Positions 1 through 11,473 of a DNA stretch of 64,000 nt are shown here, piece after piece. The position numbers and the translations under genes are program-made. Numbering within the stretch: the stretch's first letter is position 1; each line of letters starts with the position of its first letter. The notes below the pieces were generated by a model. It did not search any database, was not told the DNA's origin, and was given only the letters and a program-made list of their open reading frames with translations. This DNA is from Pelomonas sp. V22 (GTDB taxonomy: Bacteria > Pseudomonadota > Gammaproteobacteria > Burkholderiales > Burkholderiaceae_C): the NCBI RefSeq assembly GCF_030014915.1, contig NZ_JAGIXS010000005.1, forward strand, positions 186,001 to 250,000. The letters run 5' to 3'.

Positions 1-6
1 TTGCGC

Positions 7-1764
7 TCAGAAGGTTTCCCAGTCGCCGCTGTCGGCGGCGGGCGGCGTCGGGCGCGGGGCAGGCGGCGACGCGGCCGGGCGCGGGCTGCTGGCCGGCTTG
101 GGTGGCGATGCAGGCTTCTTCAGGCCGACCACGGGCTTCTTGATCGGTGCGGGGCTGCTCACGGGCCGAGGCGCCGGCGCTGGGCTGGGGCCGCGATGCG
201 TGGTGGCGGCCGGGCCCGTCCCCGAGATGCGGAAGCTGCTGACCACCTCGGCGAGCTTGGTGGCCTGCTCGCGCAGGCTGATCGCGGCGGCGGCCGATTG
301 CTCCACCAGGGCGGCGTTCTGCTGCGTCATCTGGTCCAGCTGGGCGATCGCGCCATTGACCTGACCGATGCCCGAGCTCTGCTCGCCGCTGGCCACGCTG
401 ATCTCGCCAATGATGTCGGTGACGCGCTGCACGCTGGTGACGATCTCGCCCATGGTCTCGCCGGCGGTAGCGACGAGGCGCGAACCGGAGTCGACCTTCT
501 CGACACTGGTGCCGATCAGGGTCTTGATTTCCTTGGCGGCCTCGGCACTGCGCTGAGCCAGGCTGCGCACTTCACTGGCTACCACAGCAAAGCCGCGGCC
601 CTGCTCGCCGGCCCGTGCCGCTTCCACGGCGGCGTTCAGCGCCAGGATGTTGGTCTGGAAGGCGATGCCGTCGATCACGCCGATGATGTCGCTGATCTTC
701 TTGGAGCTGGTGTTGATCTCGTCCATGGTCGAAACGACCTGGGAGACCACTTCGCCGCCGCGCCGCGCCACCTCGGTGGCCGAGTTGACGAGCTGGTTGG
801 CCGTGGTGGCAGAGTCGGCCGTGTTGCGCACCGTGCTGGTCAGCTCCTCCATGCTGGAGGCGGTCTGCTGCAGGTTGCTGGCGGTCTGCTCGGTGCGGCT
901 GGACAGGTCCTGGTTGCCGGTGGCGATTTCGCTGGAGGCGGTGGCGATGCTGTCTGTCGCGCTGCGGACGTTGCCGACCATGCGGGCCAGCGAGGCATTC
1001 ATCTGGCCCAGCGCATTGAGCAGCTCGCCGAACTCGTCGCTGCGGTTGGCACTGATGCTGCGGGTCAGGTCGCCATCGGCAATGGCCTTGGCGAAATCGG
1101 CCGACTGCTGCAGCGGCTGGCGGATCGAGCGCACCAGGGCGGCGGCCACGAACATGCCGAGGCCGATCACCACCAGGGCGCCGAGCGTGCTCCACATGAA
1201 CAGGCCTTGCTGGGCCTCGGTGGCGGACTTCTGGGCCTGCTCGTTCTTGTCCTTCTGCAATTTGACGAAGTCGTCGATGGCGCCGAGGTAGGCAGCCACC
1301 GAGGGCACGTATTCCTTCTTGATCACGTCCTTGGCGCCGGCCTGGTCGCCGGCCGCGCCCAGCTCCTTGGCTTTCTTGCTGGCCGCCAGCAGCACGCCAC
1401 CATTGGCCAGGATCTTCTTCAGCTGGGCCTGGTCGGCATCGGTCTTGGCCAGCTCGGTGATCTGCTCGCGCAGCTTGACCACGCGCGGCGTGTCGTTGAC
1501 CAGGTTGTCCTTGAACAGCTCGCCGACGCTCGGGTCGCTGCTGATCGAGGAGGCCATGCTGCGCGTCACGGCGGTTTCGGTCATGCCCTTCCAGACGGCC
1601 GATTTCTCGATCAGGTCATGGCTGGCATTGACCGCCGCCATGGCCTCGGCATGCACGCTGTTGGCTCTCCTGAGCGTGATGCCGGAAATCAGCAGCATGG
1701 CCACCAGCAGCAGCAGGATGGCGCCCCAGAGCTTGCTCGAGACGCGCAGGTTGTTCAGGTTCAT
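7..1764 (-). CDS. Methyl-accepting chemotaxis protein
   Basis: Inner-membrane chemoreceptor of 585 residues that would signal to CheA/CheW. An N-terminal membrane segment (about residues 13-32) is followed by a periplasmic region of about 150 residues of the four-helix-bundle type, a second membrane segment (about 190-212), a HAMP domain and a long coiled-coil signalling domain. The signalling hairpin is clear ([20 protein letters not shown]). The C-terminus is a Pro/Ala-rich tether ending in DWETF, which matches the CheR-docking pentapeptide (NWETF type), so adaptation by methylation is expected. A GGAGA Shine-Dalgarno sequence precedes the ATG. The ligand cannot be inferred, and no other che gene lies nearby. 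Confidence 0.95.
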   Translation of the reverse strand: MNLNNLRVSSKLWGAILLLLVAMLLISGITLRRANSVHAEAMAAVNASHDLIEKSAVWKGMTETAVTRSMASSISSDPSVGELFKDNLVNDTPRVVKLREQITELAKTDADQAQLKKILANGGVLLAASKKAKELGAAGDQAGAKDVIKKEYVPSVAAYLGAIDDFVKLQKDKNEQAQKSATEAQQGLFMWSTLGALVVIGLGMFVAAALVRSIRQPLQQSADFAKAIADGDLTRSISANRSDEFGELLNALGQMNASLARMVGNVRSATDSIATASSEIATGNQDLSSRTEQTASNLQQTASSMEELTSTVRNTADSATTANQLVNSATEVARRGGEVVSQVVSTMDEINTSSKKISDIIGVIDGIAFQTNILALNAAVEAARAGEQGRGFAVVASEVRSLAQRSAEAAKEIKTLIGTSVEKVDSGSRLVATAGETMGEIVTSVQRVTDIIGEISVASGEQSSGIGQVNGAIAQLDQMTQQNAALVEQSAAAAISLREQATKLAEVVSSFRISGTGPAATTHRGPSPAPAPRPVSSPAPIKKPVVGLKKPASPPKPASSPRPAASPPAPRPTPPAADSGDWETF

Positions 1765-1867
1765 GGGTCTTGTCTCCGTCTGACGGTGCCAGGGATGGGC
1801 CGAGGCATCAGCCTAGCAATATCGACGCAAACAAGATAGGCCGGAACCCGGCGCGCTCAGTATTCGC

Positions 1868-3745
<1,878 letters not shown>

Positions 3746-3799
3746 GGAAGACCGGCATTGTCGAGGACTTTGCCGTGCGCCTCCTCCACCCCACTCACG

Positions 3800-4759
3800 A
3801 TGAAGATCCCTGACCTTCCGCCCGACGAAGCCGAGCGCCTGCAGGCGCTGCAATCGCTGCATGTGCTGGACAGCGAACGCGAGGAGCGCTTCGACCGCTT
3901 CACGCGGCTGGCCAAGCGCCTGTTCAATGTGCCCATCGCCTTGGTCAGCCTGGTCGATGCCGAGCGGCAGTGGTTCAAGTCCGCCCAGGGCCTGGACGGC
4001 GTGAGCGAGACGCCGCGCGATATCTCCTTCTGCGGCCACGCCATCCTGCGGCCCCAGGCCATGGTCGTGCCCGATGCGCTGCTGGATGAGCGCTTCGTCG
4101 ACAACCCGCTGGTCGTTGGCTCGCCGTATATCCGCTTCTATGCGGGGCGCCCCTTGCGCTCGCCGTCGGGCCATCCGGTCGGCACGCTGTGCCTGCTCGA
4201 CACCCAGCCGCGCGAGCTCAACGACGAAGACCTGGCCCTGCTCGGCGATTTGGCCGACATGGTCGAGCATGAGCTCGCCATCCTCCTGCTCGCCACACTG
4301 GACGAGCTGACCGGCCTGACCAACCGGCGCGGCTTCGAGGCCCTGGCCCGCCACTCGCTCGGCATGTGCCGGCGGCTGCAGCGGCCGGCCGTGCTGCTGT
4401 TCTTCGATCTCGATGGCTTCAAGCGCATCAACGACCAGCACGGCCATGCCGAGGGCGACCGTGCCTTGCAGACTTTCGCGCGCCTGCTGCGCAGCACCTT
4501 CCGCGAGTCCGACGTGGTGGCGCGGCTGGGCGGCGACGAGTTCGCCGTGCTGCTGACCAATGCCACGCCGCAGGACTGCGACCATGCGCTGCAGCGCCTG
4601 AGCCTCGCGCTGTACGAGCACAACGCCACGGCCGCCTACCCGCTGCGCCACAGCGTGGGCCGGGCCGACTTCGACCCCGACCGCCATCCCGATGCCGCTG
4701 CCCTGCTAGCCGAGGCGGACCGGCTGATGTACCAGCAGAAGCAATCACGGCAACGTTGA
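3800..4759 (+). CDS. GAF-domain diguanylate cyclase
   Basis: A 319-residue cytoplasmic protein predicted to make cyclic di-GMP from two GTP. Residues about 20-155 form a GAF domain of the type often found N-terminal to GGDEF ([12 protein letters not shown] and DISFCGHAI motifs). Residues about 160-315 form the GGDEF domain with an intact RLGGDEF active site. RESD lies five residues upstream of GGDEF and fits the RxxD inhibitory I-site, so product feedback is likely. There is no EAL domain or membrane segment. The start is the ATG where the GAF homology begins; the long open frame upstream is antisense to recQ and non-coding. Confidence 0.93.
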   Translation: MKIPDLPPDEAERLQALQSLHVLDSEREERFDRFTRLAKRLFNVPIALVSLVDAERQWFKSAQGLDGVSETPRDISFCGHAILRPQAMVVPDALLDERFVDNPLVVGSPYIRFYAGRPLRSPSGHPVGTLCLLDTQPRELNDEDLALLGDLADMVEHELAILLLATLDELTGLTNRRGFEALARHSLGMCRRLQRPAVLLFFDLDGFKRINDQHGHAEGDRALQTFARLLRSTFRESDVVARLGGDEFAVLLTNATPQDCDHALQRLSLALYEHNATAAYPLRHSVGRADFDPDRHPDAAALLAEADRLMYQQKQSRQR

Positions 4760-4774
4760 TCCCCCGCCATCGGG

Positions 4775-4801
4775 TACACGGGCGCCCCCCCCGAGGGGCG
4801 C
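4775..4801. repeat. Intergenic hairpin repeat, copy 1
   Basis: In the 47-bp gap between two convergent genes, GCGCCCC (4782-4788) pairs with GGGGCGC (4795-4801). The preceding bases TACACG and the core CCCCCGAGGGG recur at 31149-31172, which suggests a dispersed intergenic element. It could serve as a bidirectional terminator, but there is no T-run. Confidence 0.5.
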
Positions 4802-4806
4802 TCAGC

Positions 4807-5547
4807 TCACTGCGAGCGCTTCTCGCCGTGCGCCGTCACCGAGCTCATGCCGGCGCTGCTGCGCCTGACGTTCGGCTTGCCCCAGTAGTCGACGCTGCCG
4901 ATGCCGGAGACGCCAACCTTCAGGTCCTCGATCACCCAGAGCGCTGCGCTGCCGATGCCGCTGATCGACACGCCGGCCTTCTGCGCCTGCAGATCCTCGG
5001 CCTGCAGCTTGCCCTTGCCCGAGACATTGAGCGCCAGCTCGCGCACCTTGCCGCGCAACTGGCCTTCACCGGCGCCCGAGATGCCGAAGCTCAGCTGGTC
5101 GCAGACCAGGTCGTCGAAGCGGGCCAGGCCGGCACCCGAGATGTGGATCTTCAGCTGATCGGACTTGACCGCGCCGGGCGCGTGCAGGTCGCTGGAGCCC
5201 GAGAGCACCAGCTGGCTCATCTGGCGCATTTCCACGTCGATCTGCAGGCGCGTGTTGTTCCAGAACCGCCAGCTGCCGGTGGGCTTGATCGTCAAGCGGT
5301 CGCCGTTCAATGACACCTCGACGCTGCGCTGCACGTCGCTGCCGCCGACGATGAAGATCTCGTCCTTGTCGCCCTGCACCAGTTTCACATTGGCCGAGCC
5401 GGCCACCTCCAGGCGTTCGAAGGGCCCGAGACTGTAGACCTGGCCCTCGCGCGGGCGGGTGCCCTGCTGGGCCCAGCCGGCGAGGCTGGCCAGCAGCAGG
5501 CTGCTGATGAAGAGGGCTTGCGTGGGCTTGTGGATCATGGCTTTCAT
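4807..5547 (-). CDS. Secreted DUF2807 (GIN-type head) protein
   Basis: A 246-residue exported protein. The first 26 residues are a signal peptide (hydrophobic core LFISSLLLASLAGWA, cut after AQ or nearby). The remainder has the repeating short beta-strand pattern of DUF2807, the putative auto-transporter adhesin head GIN domain (FERLEVAGSANVKLVQGD, then LSGSSDL, ISGAGLA, ISGAGEG and VSGIGSV repeats). Such domains form beta-helix-like folds of unknown ligand. Its ATG overlaps the stop of the LytTR regulator gene by 4 bp, making it the last gene of a coupled kinase-regulator-effector operon. A surface or periplasmic role is inferred; no catalytic residue is evident. M4 is a possible alternative start. 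Confidence 0.85.
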   Translation of the reverse strand: MKAMIHKPTQALFISSLLLASLAGWAQQGTRPREGQVYSLGPFERLEVAGSANVKLVQGDKDEIFIVGGSDVQRSVEVSLNGDRLTIKPTGSWRFWNNTRLQIDVEMRQMSQLVLSGSSDLHAPGAVKSDQLKIHISGAGLARFDDLVCDQLSFGISGAGEGQLRGKVRELALNVSGKGKLQAEDLQAQKAGVSISGIGSAALWVIEDLKVGVSGIGSVDYWGKPNVRRSSAGMSSVTAHGEKRSQ

Positions 5548-6326
5548 ATCGATTGCTCCCGCAGTTTCTTGGAGACCTCGCGGCTCGCGGTGAAGCGCGT
5601 GCCGTCCTGCATCTGCACCACCAGCTGTGAGTTGTCGTCAGGCGTCATCGATTCGACGAAGTCCAGGTTGACGATGCAGCTGCGTTGCAGCTTGAGAAAA
5701 CGTTGGGCGTCGAGCCGCTGTTCGAAGGCCGTGATCGGCAGCCGAACCAGGAACTGCTTGCCCCGGCTGGCCACGGCCGTGTACTTGGTGTCGGAGCGCA
5801 GGTACTCGATGGCCTCGACATTGATCGGAAAGATCTTGCCCTGGTCGCGCACCAGGATGCGCTGCAGCGGCTCGGCCGGCGCCTGGCTGGCCTCGCTCAG
5901 GGCTTCGCTCAGGGCCTCGTTCAGCGCACCGGCGCTGTGCAGCCTTTGCAAGGCATGCTCCACCGCCTCGTTGAAGCGGTCCTGCGAGAAGGGCTTGAGC
6001 AGGTAGTCGGCCGCATGCAGCTCGAAGGCGGCCAGCGCATGCTCGTCGTAGGCCGTGGTGAAGATCACCGCCGGCGCCTGCGCGAGGCCCGCCGCCTCGG
6101 ACTCGGCCAGGGCGCGCAGCACCTGCAGGCCGGTCATGCCGGGCATGCTGATGTCCATGAAGACGAGGCCGGGCTGGCGGGCGCGGATCATTTCCAGTGC
6201 CGAAGGGCCATCGGAGGCGATGCCCAGCAAGTCCAGCTGCGGCAGCTCCTTGACCCATTCGGCCAGGCTCTCGGCTGCCAAGGGCTCGTCCTCTGCGATC
6301 AGGGTGGTGATCTTTGTGTTGCTCAT
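5544..6326 (-). CDS. LytTR-family response regulator
   Basis: A 260-residue two-component regulator. The N-terminal receiver (residues about 5-125) has the acidic pocket AEDEP and the phospho-acceptor Asp in VFMDISMPG. The C-terminal LytTR DNA-binding domain includes ILVRDQGKIFPI, VEAIEYLRSD and FLKLQRSCIVNLDFV. I chose the ATG at 6326 because it overlaps the kinase stop codon by 4 bp (ATGA); an ATG five codons upstream is possible. Its neighbours imply that it is activated by the 6323-7429 kinase. LytTR proteins usually bind direct repeats upstream of target promoters; none was identified here. Confidence 0.93.
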   Translation of the reverse strand: MSNTKITTLIAEDEPLAAESLAEWVKELPQLDLLGIASDGPSALEMIRARQPGLVFMDISMPGMTGLQVLRALAESEAAGLAQAPAVIFTTAYDEHALAAFELHAADYLLKPFSQDRFNEAVEHALQRLHSAGALNEALSEALSEASQAPAEPLQRILVRDQGKIFPINVEAIEYLRSDTKYTAVASRGKQFLVRLPITAFEQRLDAQRFLKLQRSCIVNLDFVESMTPDDNSQLVVQMQDGTRFTASREVSKKLREQSI

Positions 6327-7429
6327 GATTGCGGAATCCACAGGTCGACGCGAAAGCCCGCGCCGGGGGCGGTGTGCACGCGCAGGCGGGCACGGCCTTC
6401 ATAGTCCAGCGCGAAGCGGCGGCGCAGGGCGCCGAGGCCGATGCCGGGGCGCGAGGCAGCGCTCTCCAGTTGGGCCGGGTCGCAGCCCTCGCCGTCATCG
6501 CGCACGCAGAGGTTCAGACCATCGGTCAGCGCATCGCGCTGGGCGCTGATGGTGATGCAGCCGCCCTGGGTGCGCGGGGCAATGCCGTGCACGATGCTGT
6601 TCTCCACCAGCGGCTGCAGCGTGAGCGGCGGGATCTCGTCTTCCAGCGTGCGCGGGTCCAGCTCCCACTCCACCTTCAGCCGCTGGCCGAGGCGCAGGGC
6701 CTCCAGGGCCAGGTAGTCGCGCAGGAAGTCCAGCTCCTCCTGCAGCGTGACCCGGTCCGTCGCCTCGCGCTTGGTGGCCAGCACATAGCGCAGCATCCCC
6801 GAGAAGCGCAGCAGCGCGGCCTCGGCCGCCTTGGCGTCCTTGCGGGTCAGGGCGATGATGGAATTCAGGGTGTTGAACAGGAAATGCGGATTCAGCTTGC
6901 CGCTGATGGCCGCCAGCTCGGCCCGTGCGAGGGCCGACTCGGCCTGCGCCGCCGTCACGGCCAGGAGCTTGGCGCGGCGGGCGTTCAGCGCGGCCACGAA
7001 GCCTGTGGACAGCGCGGCGTAGACCAGCAAGCCCCAGATCGCCCGCCACAGAAAGCTCTGCTCCAGCGTGGCGTCGGCATGCTCGAAGCCGAACAGCAGG
7101 GCGGCCGCGCCATAGTCGAGGCCGAGCCAGGCCAGGCTGAAGGCGAAGGCCGCGGCCAGGTGCACGGCCAGCTGCAGCGGCATGCTGCGGTCGCGCCGGG
7201 CCAGCCATTGGGCCAGCGGCAGCACGGTGAGGCCGAGCAGCATCGGCGCCCACAGTGTCAGCGTGGCCTGGTAGACGGCCTCCCACAGCTGCCAGAGCCC
7301 GCGCTGGAACTCGGTGCCGGCCAGCACGAACAGCAGCCAGGCCACCAGGCAGGCCGCCCCATAGCCCAGCAGCAGGCGGCCGCTGCTGCGGCTGCGGGGC
7401 GGGGTCTTGGGGCTGGTACTGCGAGGCAT
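6323..7429 (-). CDS. LytS/AlgZ-type sensor histidine kinase
   Basis: A 368-residue membrane kinase. Roughly four hydrophobic segments in residues 20-150 precede a short coiled coil and the His_kinase domain with the phospho-acceptor in NPHFLFNTLNSI. The ATPase N-box is PLVENSIVHG and the G-box is GIGLGALRRRF. There is no recognised extracellular sensor domain, so sensing is probably through the membrane part. It is the first gene of the operon kinase, LytTR regulator, DUF2807 protein, with 4-bp overlaps at both junctions. It is transcribed away from ssb. Confidence 0.93.
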   Translation of the reverse strand: MPRSTSPKTPPRSRSSGRLLLGYGAACLVAWLLFVLAGTEFQRGLWQLWEAVYQATLTLWAPMLLGLTVLPLAQWLARRDRSMPLQLAVHLAAAFAFSLAWLGLDYGAAALLFGFEHADATLEQSFLWRAIWGLLVYAALSTGFVAALNARRAKLLAVTAAQAESALARAELAAISGKLNPHFLFNTLNSIIALTRKDAKAAEAALLRFSGMLRYVLATKREATDRVTLQEELDFLRDYLALEALRLGQRLKVEWELDPRTLEDEIPPLTLQPLVENSIVHGIAPRTQGGCITISAQRDALTDGLNLCVRDDGEGCDPAQLESAASRPGIGLGALRRRFALDYEGRARLRVHTAPGAGFRVDLWIPQS

Positions 7430-7579
7430 GGCGGCATCTTAGGCATGGCCCTGGGCGGCTCGGGCGGGTGGCAGACCAAATCCCGGATTCGAGGGATGAG
7501 CCGCCGCCGCCTGGCGGCCTGGGTGAGGCGCGGGCGGCATAATCGCCCCCTCTAGATTCCTTCCAGCGGAGCGCTGCAC

Positions 7580-8113
7580 ATGGCCTCGGTCAACAAAGTC
7601 ATCCTCATCGGCAACCTCGGCCGCGACCCCGAGCTGCGCTACAACCCCAGCGGCGTCGCCTTCTGCACCATCAGCCTGGCCACCACGCGCCAGTGGAAGA
7701 ACCGCGAAAGCGGTGAGCGCCAGGAAGAGACCGAATGGCACCGCGTCGTCTTCAACGACAAGCTGGCCGAGATCGTTGGCGAGTACTGCAAGAAGGGCCG
7801 CCCGCTCTATGTGGAAGGCCGCCTGCGCACCCGCAAGTGGCAGGACAAGGAAGGCCGCGACACCTACACCACCGAAATCATTGCCGACCAGATGCAATTG
7901 CTCGGCGGCCGTGACGGCGGCGAAGAAGGCGGCGGTGGCGGCGGCTATGCCCGCGGCGGCCGTGGCGCCGGCGGTGGCGACGAAGGCGGTGGCGGCGGTT
8001 ACGAGCGCGAAAGCCGCGCCCCGGCCCCGCGTGCGCCTGCCGCCCGCCCAGCCGCACCGGCACCGAAGTCGGCCACCGGCTTCGACGACATGGACGACGA
8101 CATTCCGTTCTGA
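7580..8113 (+). CDS. ssb: Single-stranded DNA-binding protein
   Basis: A 177-residue SSB. Residues 1-110 are the OB fold ([20 protein letters not shown] and [14 protein letters not shown]). A Gly-rich flexible linker (about residues 112-145) and a Pro/Ala-rich segment follow. The acidic tip MDDDIPF is the conserved C-terminal peptide that recruits replication and repair proteins. GGAG lies 8-9 bases upstream of the ATG, and an intrinsic terminator follows about 50 bp after the stop. Confidence 0.98.
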   Translation: MASVNKVILIGNLGRDPELRYNPSGVAFCTISLATTRQWKNRESGERQEETEWHRVVFNDKLAEIVGEYCKKGRPLYVEGRLRTRKWQDKEGRDTYTTEIIADQMQLLGGRDGGEEGGGGGGYARGGRGAGGGDEGGGGGYERESRAPAPRAPAARPAAPAPKSATGFDDMDDDIPF

Positions 8114-8160
8114 TCATTCCCAAGCTCCGGATCTTCCTCAGTAAGATCCCCGGCCAGGAG

Positions 8161-8194
8161 GCCCGCCGCGCTTGCCGCAGCGGGCTTTTTTATT
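8161..8194 (+). terminator. Intrinsic terminator of ssb
   Basis: GCCCGCCGC (8161-8169) pairs with GCAGCGGGC (8177-8185) with one mismatch and a 7-base loop, followed directly by six T residues (8186-8191). Confidence 0.88.
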
Positions 8195-8256
8195 GTCTGG
8201 CTCGACCGACCCGGTTACCGGGCGTGAGCCGGTGGCGGCGGTGGAGGGCTGCGGGC

Positions 8257-10035
8257 ATGAGGCAAAAGACAAGAGGGATCGGAAAACTCCCGGGCCTGTT
8301 GACCCTGGCCGCTCTGGCCTTGCCGGCCTCGGCCGCCTGCAGGCTGCAGTCGGTCGAAATCCCGGTGCGACTGGTCAATGCGCGGCCGATCGCGACCGTG
8401 GGCATCAACGGCGTCGACCTGCCGTTGCTGGTCGACAGCGGGGCCTTCTACAGCTTCCTCTCGCCCTCGGTGGCGGCCCAGCTGAAGCTGCCGCTGTATG
8501 CCCTGCCGCCCGGCTTCACCATCCAAGGCCATGCAGGCGAGGTGGAGGCCCGGCTGACCCGGGTCGACAAGGTCAGGCTGCAGGGCGCGGAGCTGCCCAA
8601 GGTGGAGTTCGTCGTCGGTGGCAATGAGCTGGGCTCGGGCATCCAGGGCATCCTCGGCCGCAATTTCCTGTCCGGCGCCGACACCGAATACGACCTGGCG
8701 CGCGGCATGGTCCGCCTGATGTTCCCGACCGGGGACTGCGAGAAGACGCAGCTGCTCTACTGGGCTGGCGATGCGCCCATCATCAGCGAGCGCCTGCTCC
8801 GGCCCAGCGACCGTCGGGATACGGCGGCGCGCGTGATCGTCACGGTCAACGGCACGCGGCTGCGCGCGCTGCTGGACACCGGCGCGCCCGTGACCACCTT
8901 GCTGCGCAGTGCCGCCAGGCGCGCCGGCATCGAAGAAAAGGACATGACGCTGGCCGGCCGCACCGGCGGTGCCGGCGTGGGCAAGGTGCGGGCCTGGACG
9001 GCCACCGTGGCTTCGTTCGAGTTCGGCGGCGAGAAGATCCAGAACAACCAGTTCGTCATCGATGACGCGCAGAGCGATGACCACGACATGATCATCGGCC
9101 TCGACTATTTCCTGTCGCATCGCATCTATGTGTCGCGGCTGCAGAAGCAGGTGTCGGCCACCTGGAACGGTGGTGCGGTCTTCGCTCGCGATGGCCAGGT
9201 CGGTGAAGCGGATGCCCGCCATGCGGCGGCACCTGCCGAGCTGGCAGCCGACGACGCGGAGGGCCTGGCGGTGCGCGCGGCGGCGGCCGTCCTGCGGGGC
9301 GACCATGCCGGCGCCCTGCGCGACCTTGACCGGGCCTGCGAGATCGCACCCACGGTGGCCCGCCACTTCATGGCGCGTTCGCAGGTGAAGCTGAGCTTGC
9401 GCCAGCCGCGCGAGGCGCTGAAGGACCTGGACGAGGCCCTGCGGCTGCAGCCCGACCTGGGTGAGGCGCGCCTCAGCCGCGCGCGCCTGCGCCTAGTCTT
9501 TGCTGACCGTGCCGGTGCCGAGGTCGACCTCAGGGAACTGGATGGCAGCCAGAACCCCTCGTCCCACCTGCGGGCCGGCATGGCCGGTGTGTACGCCCAG
9601 CTGGACCGCGCGCCCGAGGCCCTGCGCCAGTGGGAGCTCTGGATTCCCACCCATGTCGACGACAATGCCCTGCCCGGCATCCTCAACCAGCGCTGCTGGC
9701 TGCGCGCGCGGCTGAACATCGACCTGCCCGAGGCCTTGAAGGACTGCAAGCAGGCTGTTAGCAAGGACGGTGGCGAGCCCGGCTATCGCAACAGCCTCGG
9801 CTGGCTCTATCTGCGCATGGGCGAGGCCTCCAGTGCCAGGAAGGCGCTGGAGGCGTCCATTGAGATGAAACCGTTCGCCTGGTCGCTCTACGGCCGTGCC
9901 GTCGCACTGCAGCAGCTCGGCAAGGCGGAGCTGGCGCAGCGCGATCTGGAAGCGGCACGCAAGCTCAACCCCAAGATCGATGCCGAGGTGCGCCGGGCCG
10001 GCTTCGAAGCGCTGCTGGCCGCGCCGCCGGCCTGA
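8257..10035 (+). CDS. Secreted double retropepsin-like protease with TPR repeats
   Basis: A 592-residue exported protein. Residues 1-27 are a signal peptide (LLTLAALALPASA). Two retropepsin-like aspartyl protease lobes follow. The first has active-site DSG at D60 (LLVDSGAFYSF) and the ILGRNFL motif near 132; the second has DTG at D207 (ALLDTGAPVTTL) and IIGLDYFL near 279. From about residue 310 the protein consists of TPR helices (for example DLDRACEIAPTVARHFMARS). With one DS/TG per lobe, the chain could fold as a complete two-lobed protease. The ATG at 8257 is preferred over a GTG 33 bases upstream because GGAGGG precedes it and the signal peptide begins there. The substrate is unknown. It is convergent with the P450 gene, with 3 bp between them. 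Confidence 0.85.
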   Translation: MRQKTRGIGKLPGLLTLAALALPASAACRLQSVEIPVRLVNARPIATVGINGVDLPLLVDSGAFYSFLSPSVAAQLKLPLYALPPGFTIQGHAGEVEARLTRVDKVRLQGAELPKVEFVVGGNELGSGIQGILGRNFLSGADTEYDLARGMVRLMFPTGDCEKTQLLYWAGDAPIISERLLRPSDRRDTAARVIVTVNGTRLRALLDTGAPVTTLLRSAARRAGIEEKDMTLAGRTGGAGVGKVRAWTATVASFEFGGEKIQNNQFVIDDAQSDDHDMIIGLDYFLSHRIYVSRLQKQVSATWNGGAVFARDGQVGEADARHAAAPAELAADDAEGLAVRAAAAVLRGDHAGALRDLDRACEIAPTVARHFMARSQVKLSLRQPREALKDLDEALRLQPDLGEARLSRARLRLVFADRAGAEVDLRELDGSQNPSSHLRAGMAGVYAQLDRAPEALRQWELWIPTHVDDNALPGILNQRCWLRARLNIDLPEALKDCKQAVSKDGGEPGYRNSLGWLYLRMGEASSARKALEASIEMKPFAWSLYGRAVALQQLGKAELAQRDLEAARKLNPKIDAEVRRAGFEALLAAPPA

Positions 10036-10038
10036 TCC

Positions 10039-11412
10039 TCAGGCGGCCTCTAGGCGCAGTCTCAACCCGCCCGCCGGCCGCAGCGTGACCGCCAGCCGGG
10101 GCACCGGCTCGGGCTCGCCTGGCACCGTACTCAAGCGGAAACGCTGCAGCAGCTGGGCCGCCAGCACCTGCATCTCCAGCATCGCGAAATGCTGGCCGAG
10201 GCAGACGCGCGGGCCGAGGCCGAAGGGCAGGTAGGCGCCGCGCGGAATCGCGTCGTTCGCGCCGGGCAGGAAGCGCTCGGGGCGGAAGGCCTCGGCCTCC
10301 AGCCACCAGCGGCGGTCGCGGTGCAGCAGCCAGGGCGTGATGCGGACCATGGTGCGGGCCGGCAGCTGCAACTGGCGTCCATCGGGCAGCGGCAGGACGA
10401 TGTCGCGCTTGAGCCGGCGCGTCATCAGCGCGGCGGCCGGTGGGTAAAGCCGCATCGCCTCCTTCAAGCTGGCGGTGAGCCAGGGCAGGCGGGCCTGGTC
10501 TTCGGGGCCGGGCGCGCGGCCCTGCAGCTGGCCTATCTCCTCGGCCGCGCGCTGCTGGGCCTCGGGGTGGCGGGCCATCAGCCAGCTCCACCACAGGAGG
10601 GCCGTCGAGCTGGTCTCGTGGCCGGCCTGGAAGCTCAGCATGCATTGATCGAAGACCTCCTGCTCGCTCAGCGCGCCGCCGCCTTCCTCGTCGCGCAGCG
10701 CGAGCAGCATGCCCAGCAGATCGCTGCGCGCTTCGCCAGACCGTCGGCGCTCCTCGATGCGTTCATGCAGCAAGCCATTGATCAGGCGCAGCGCCCGGCG
10801 CTTGGCGGCCTTGCCCGGCAGCGGCAGCCAGTCCGGCAGCGTCATCGGCCAGAACATCTCGCGCAGGCCGATCTCGCTGAGCCGCTGCACGGCGGCCGCG
10901 GCTTCGGTGGTGTTCGTGCCCGAGCTGCTGATCGGCCGACTGAACAAGGTGCGCGAGATCACGTCCATGGTCAGCTGGGCGAACAGGCCGTCCATGGCCA
11001 CGTCACCGGGCCGCTGGGCGTTCAGGCCGGCCTCACCGGCCTCGGCCATCAGCGCCGCATAGCCGGCGACCTTCTTGGGCGTGAAGGCCTGCATCAGCAT
11101 GCGCCGCTGGCGCTGCCAGGTCGCGCCCTCGGTCACCAGCACGGACTGGCCCACCGACTCGGCAAACACCTCGGTGCCGCGCTCCCAGCGGATCAAGTCG
11201 TCGGCATGGTCGACCATCAGGCGCCGCACCAGCTCGGGGTCGAACAGGTCCAGCGTGCGCTCCCTGACGACGCGCAGCCGCACCACGTCGCCATGCTCGT
11301 GGCGATAGCGCTCCAGCAGGCCGAGGTAGTCGCGTGCCATGTCGCGCAGCTGGAGCAGGCCGAACCAGGAGGCGTCCGGGCCGGGGAGTTCGTCGTAGCG
11401 CAAGGTGTTCAT
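10039..11412 (-). CDS. Cytochrome P450
   Basis: A 457-residue soluble P450 monooxygenase. Signatures are the I-helix oxygen-binding motif AGHETSS, the ExxR of the K helix (KEAMRLYPP), the FRPERF meander region and the heme-thiolate loop FGLGPRVCLGQ, with the ligand Cys near residue 404. There is no fused reductase and no ferredoxin or reductase gene in the window, so electron partners must be encoded elsewhere. The substrate is unknown; the LYPP/RPERF signatures recall CYP102/CYP4-like enzymes acting on fatty acids or terpenes, but that is only inference. It is divergent from an AraC regulator with 61 bp between them, a likely local control. Confidence 0.95.
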   Translation of the reverse strand: MNTLRYDELPGPDASWFGLLQLRDMARDYLGLLERYRHEHGDVVRLRVVRERTLDLFDPELVRRLMVDHADDLIRWERGTEVFAESVGQSVLVTEGATWQRQRRMLMQAFTPKKVAGYAALMAEAGEAGLNAQRPGDVAMDGLFAQLTMDVISRTLFSRPISSSGTNTTEAAAAVQRLSEIGLREMFWPMTLPDWLPLPGKAAKRRALRLINGLLHERIEERRRSGEARSDLLGMLLALRDEEGGGALSEQEVFDQCMLSFQAGHETSSTALLWWSWLMARHPEAQQRAAEEIGQLQGRAPGPEDQARLPWLTASLKEAMRLYPPAAALMTRRLKRDIVLPLPDGRQLQLPARTMVRITPWLLHRDRRWWLEAEAFRPERFLPGANDAIPRGAYLPFGLGPRVCLGQHFAMLEMQVLAAQLLQRFRLSTVPGEPEPVPRLAVTLRPAGGLRLRLEAA

Positions 11413-11473
11413 GGGCCCATGGTGCCGGGTGGCACGGCCTGGCTATAGAACGATTGCGACACAATGCCGCCGC

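Noticed and set aside
3746-4687. An N-terminal extension of RecQ of about 300 residues
   Set aside because: RecQ homology starts at [10 protein letters not shown]; the extension would be antisense to the diguanylate cyclase.
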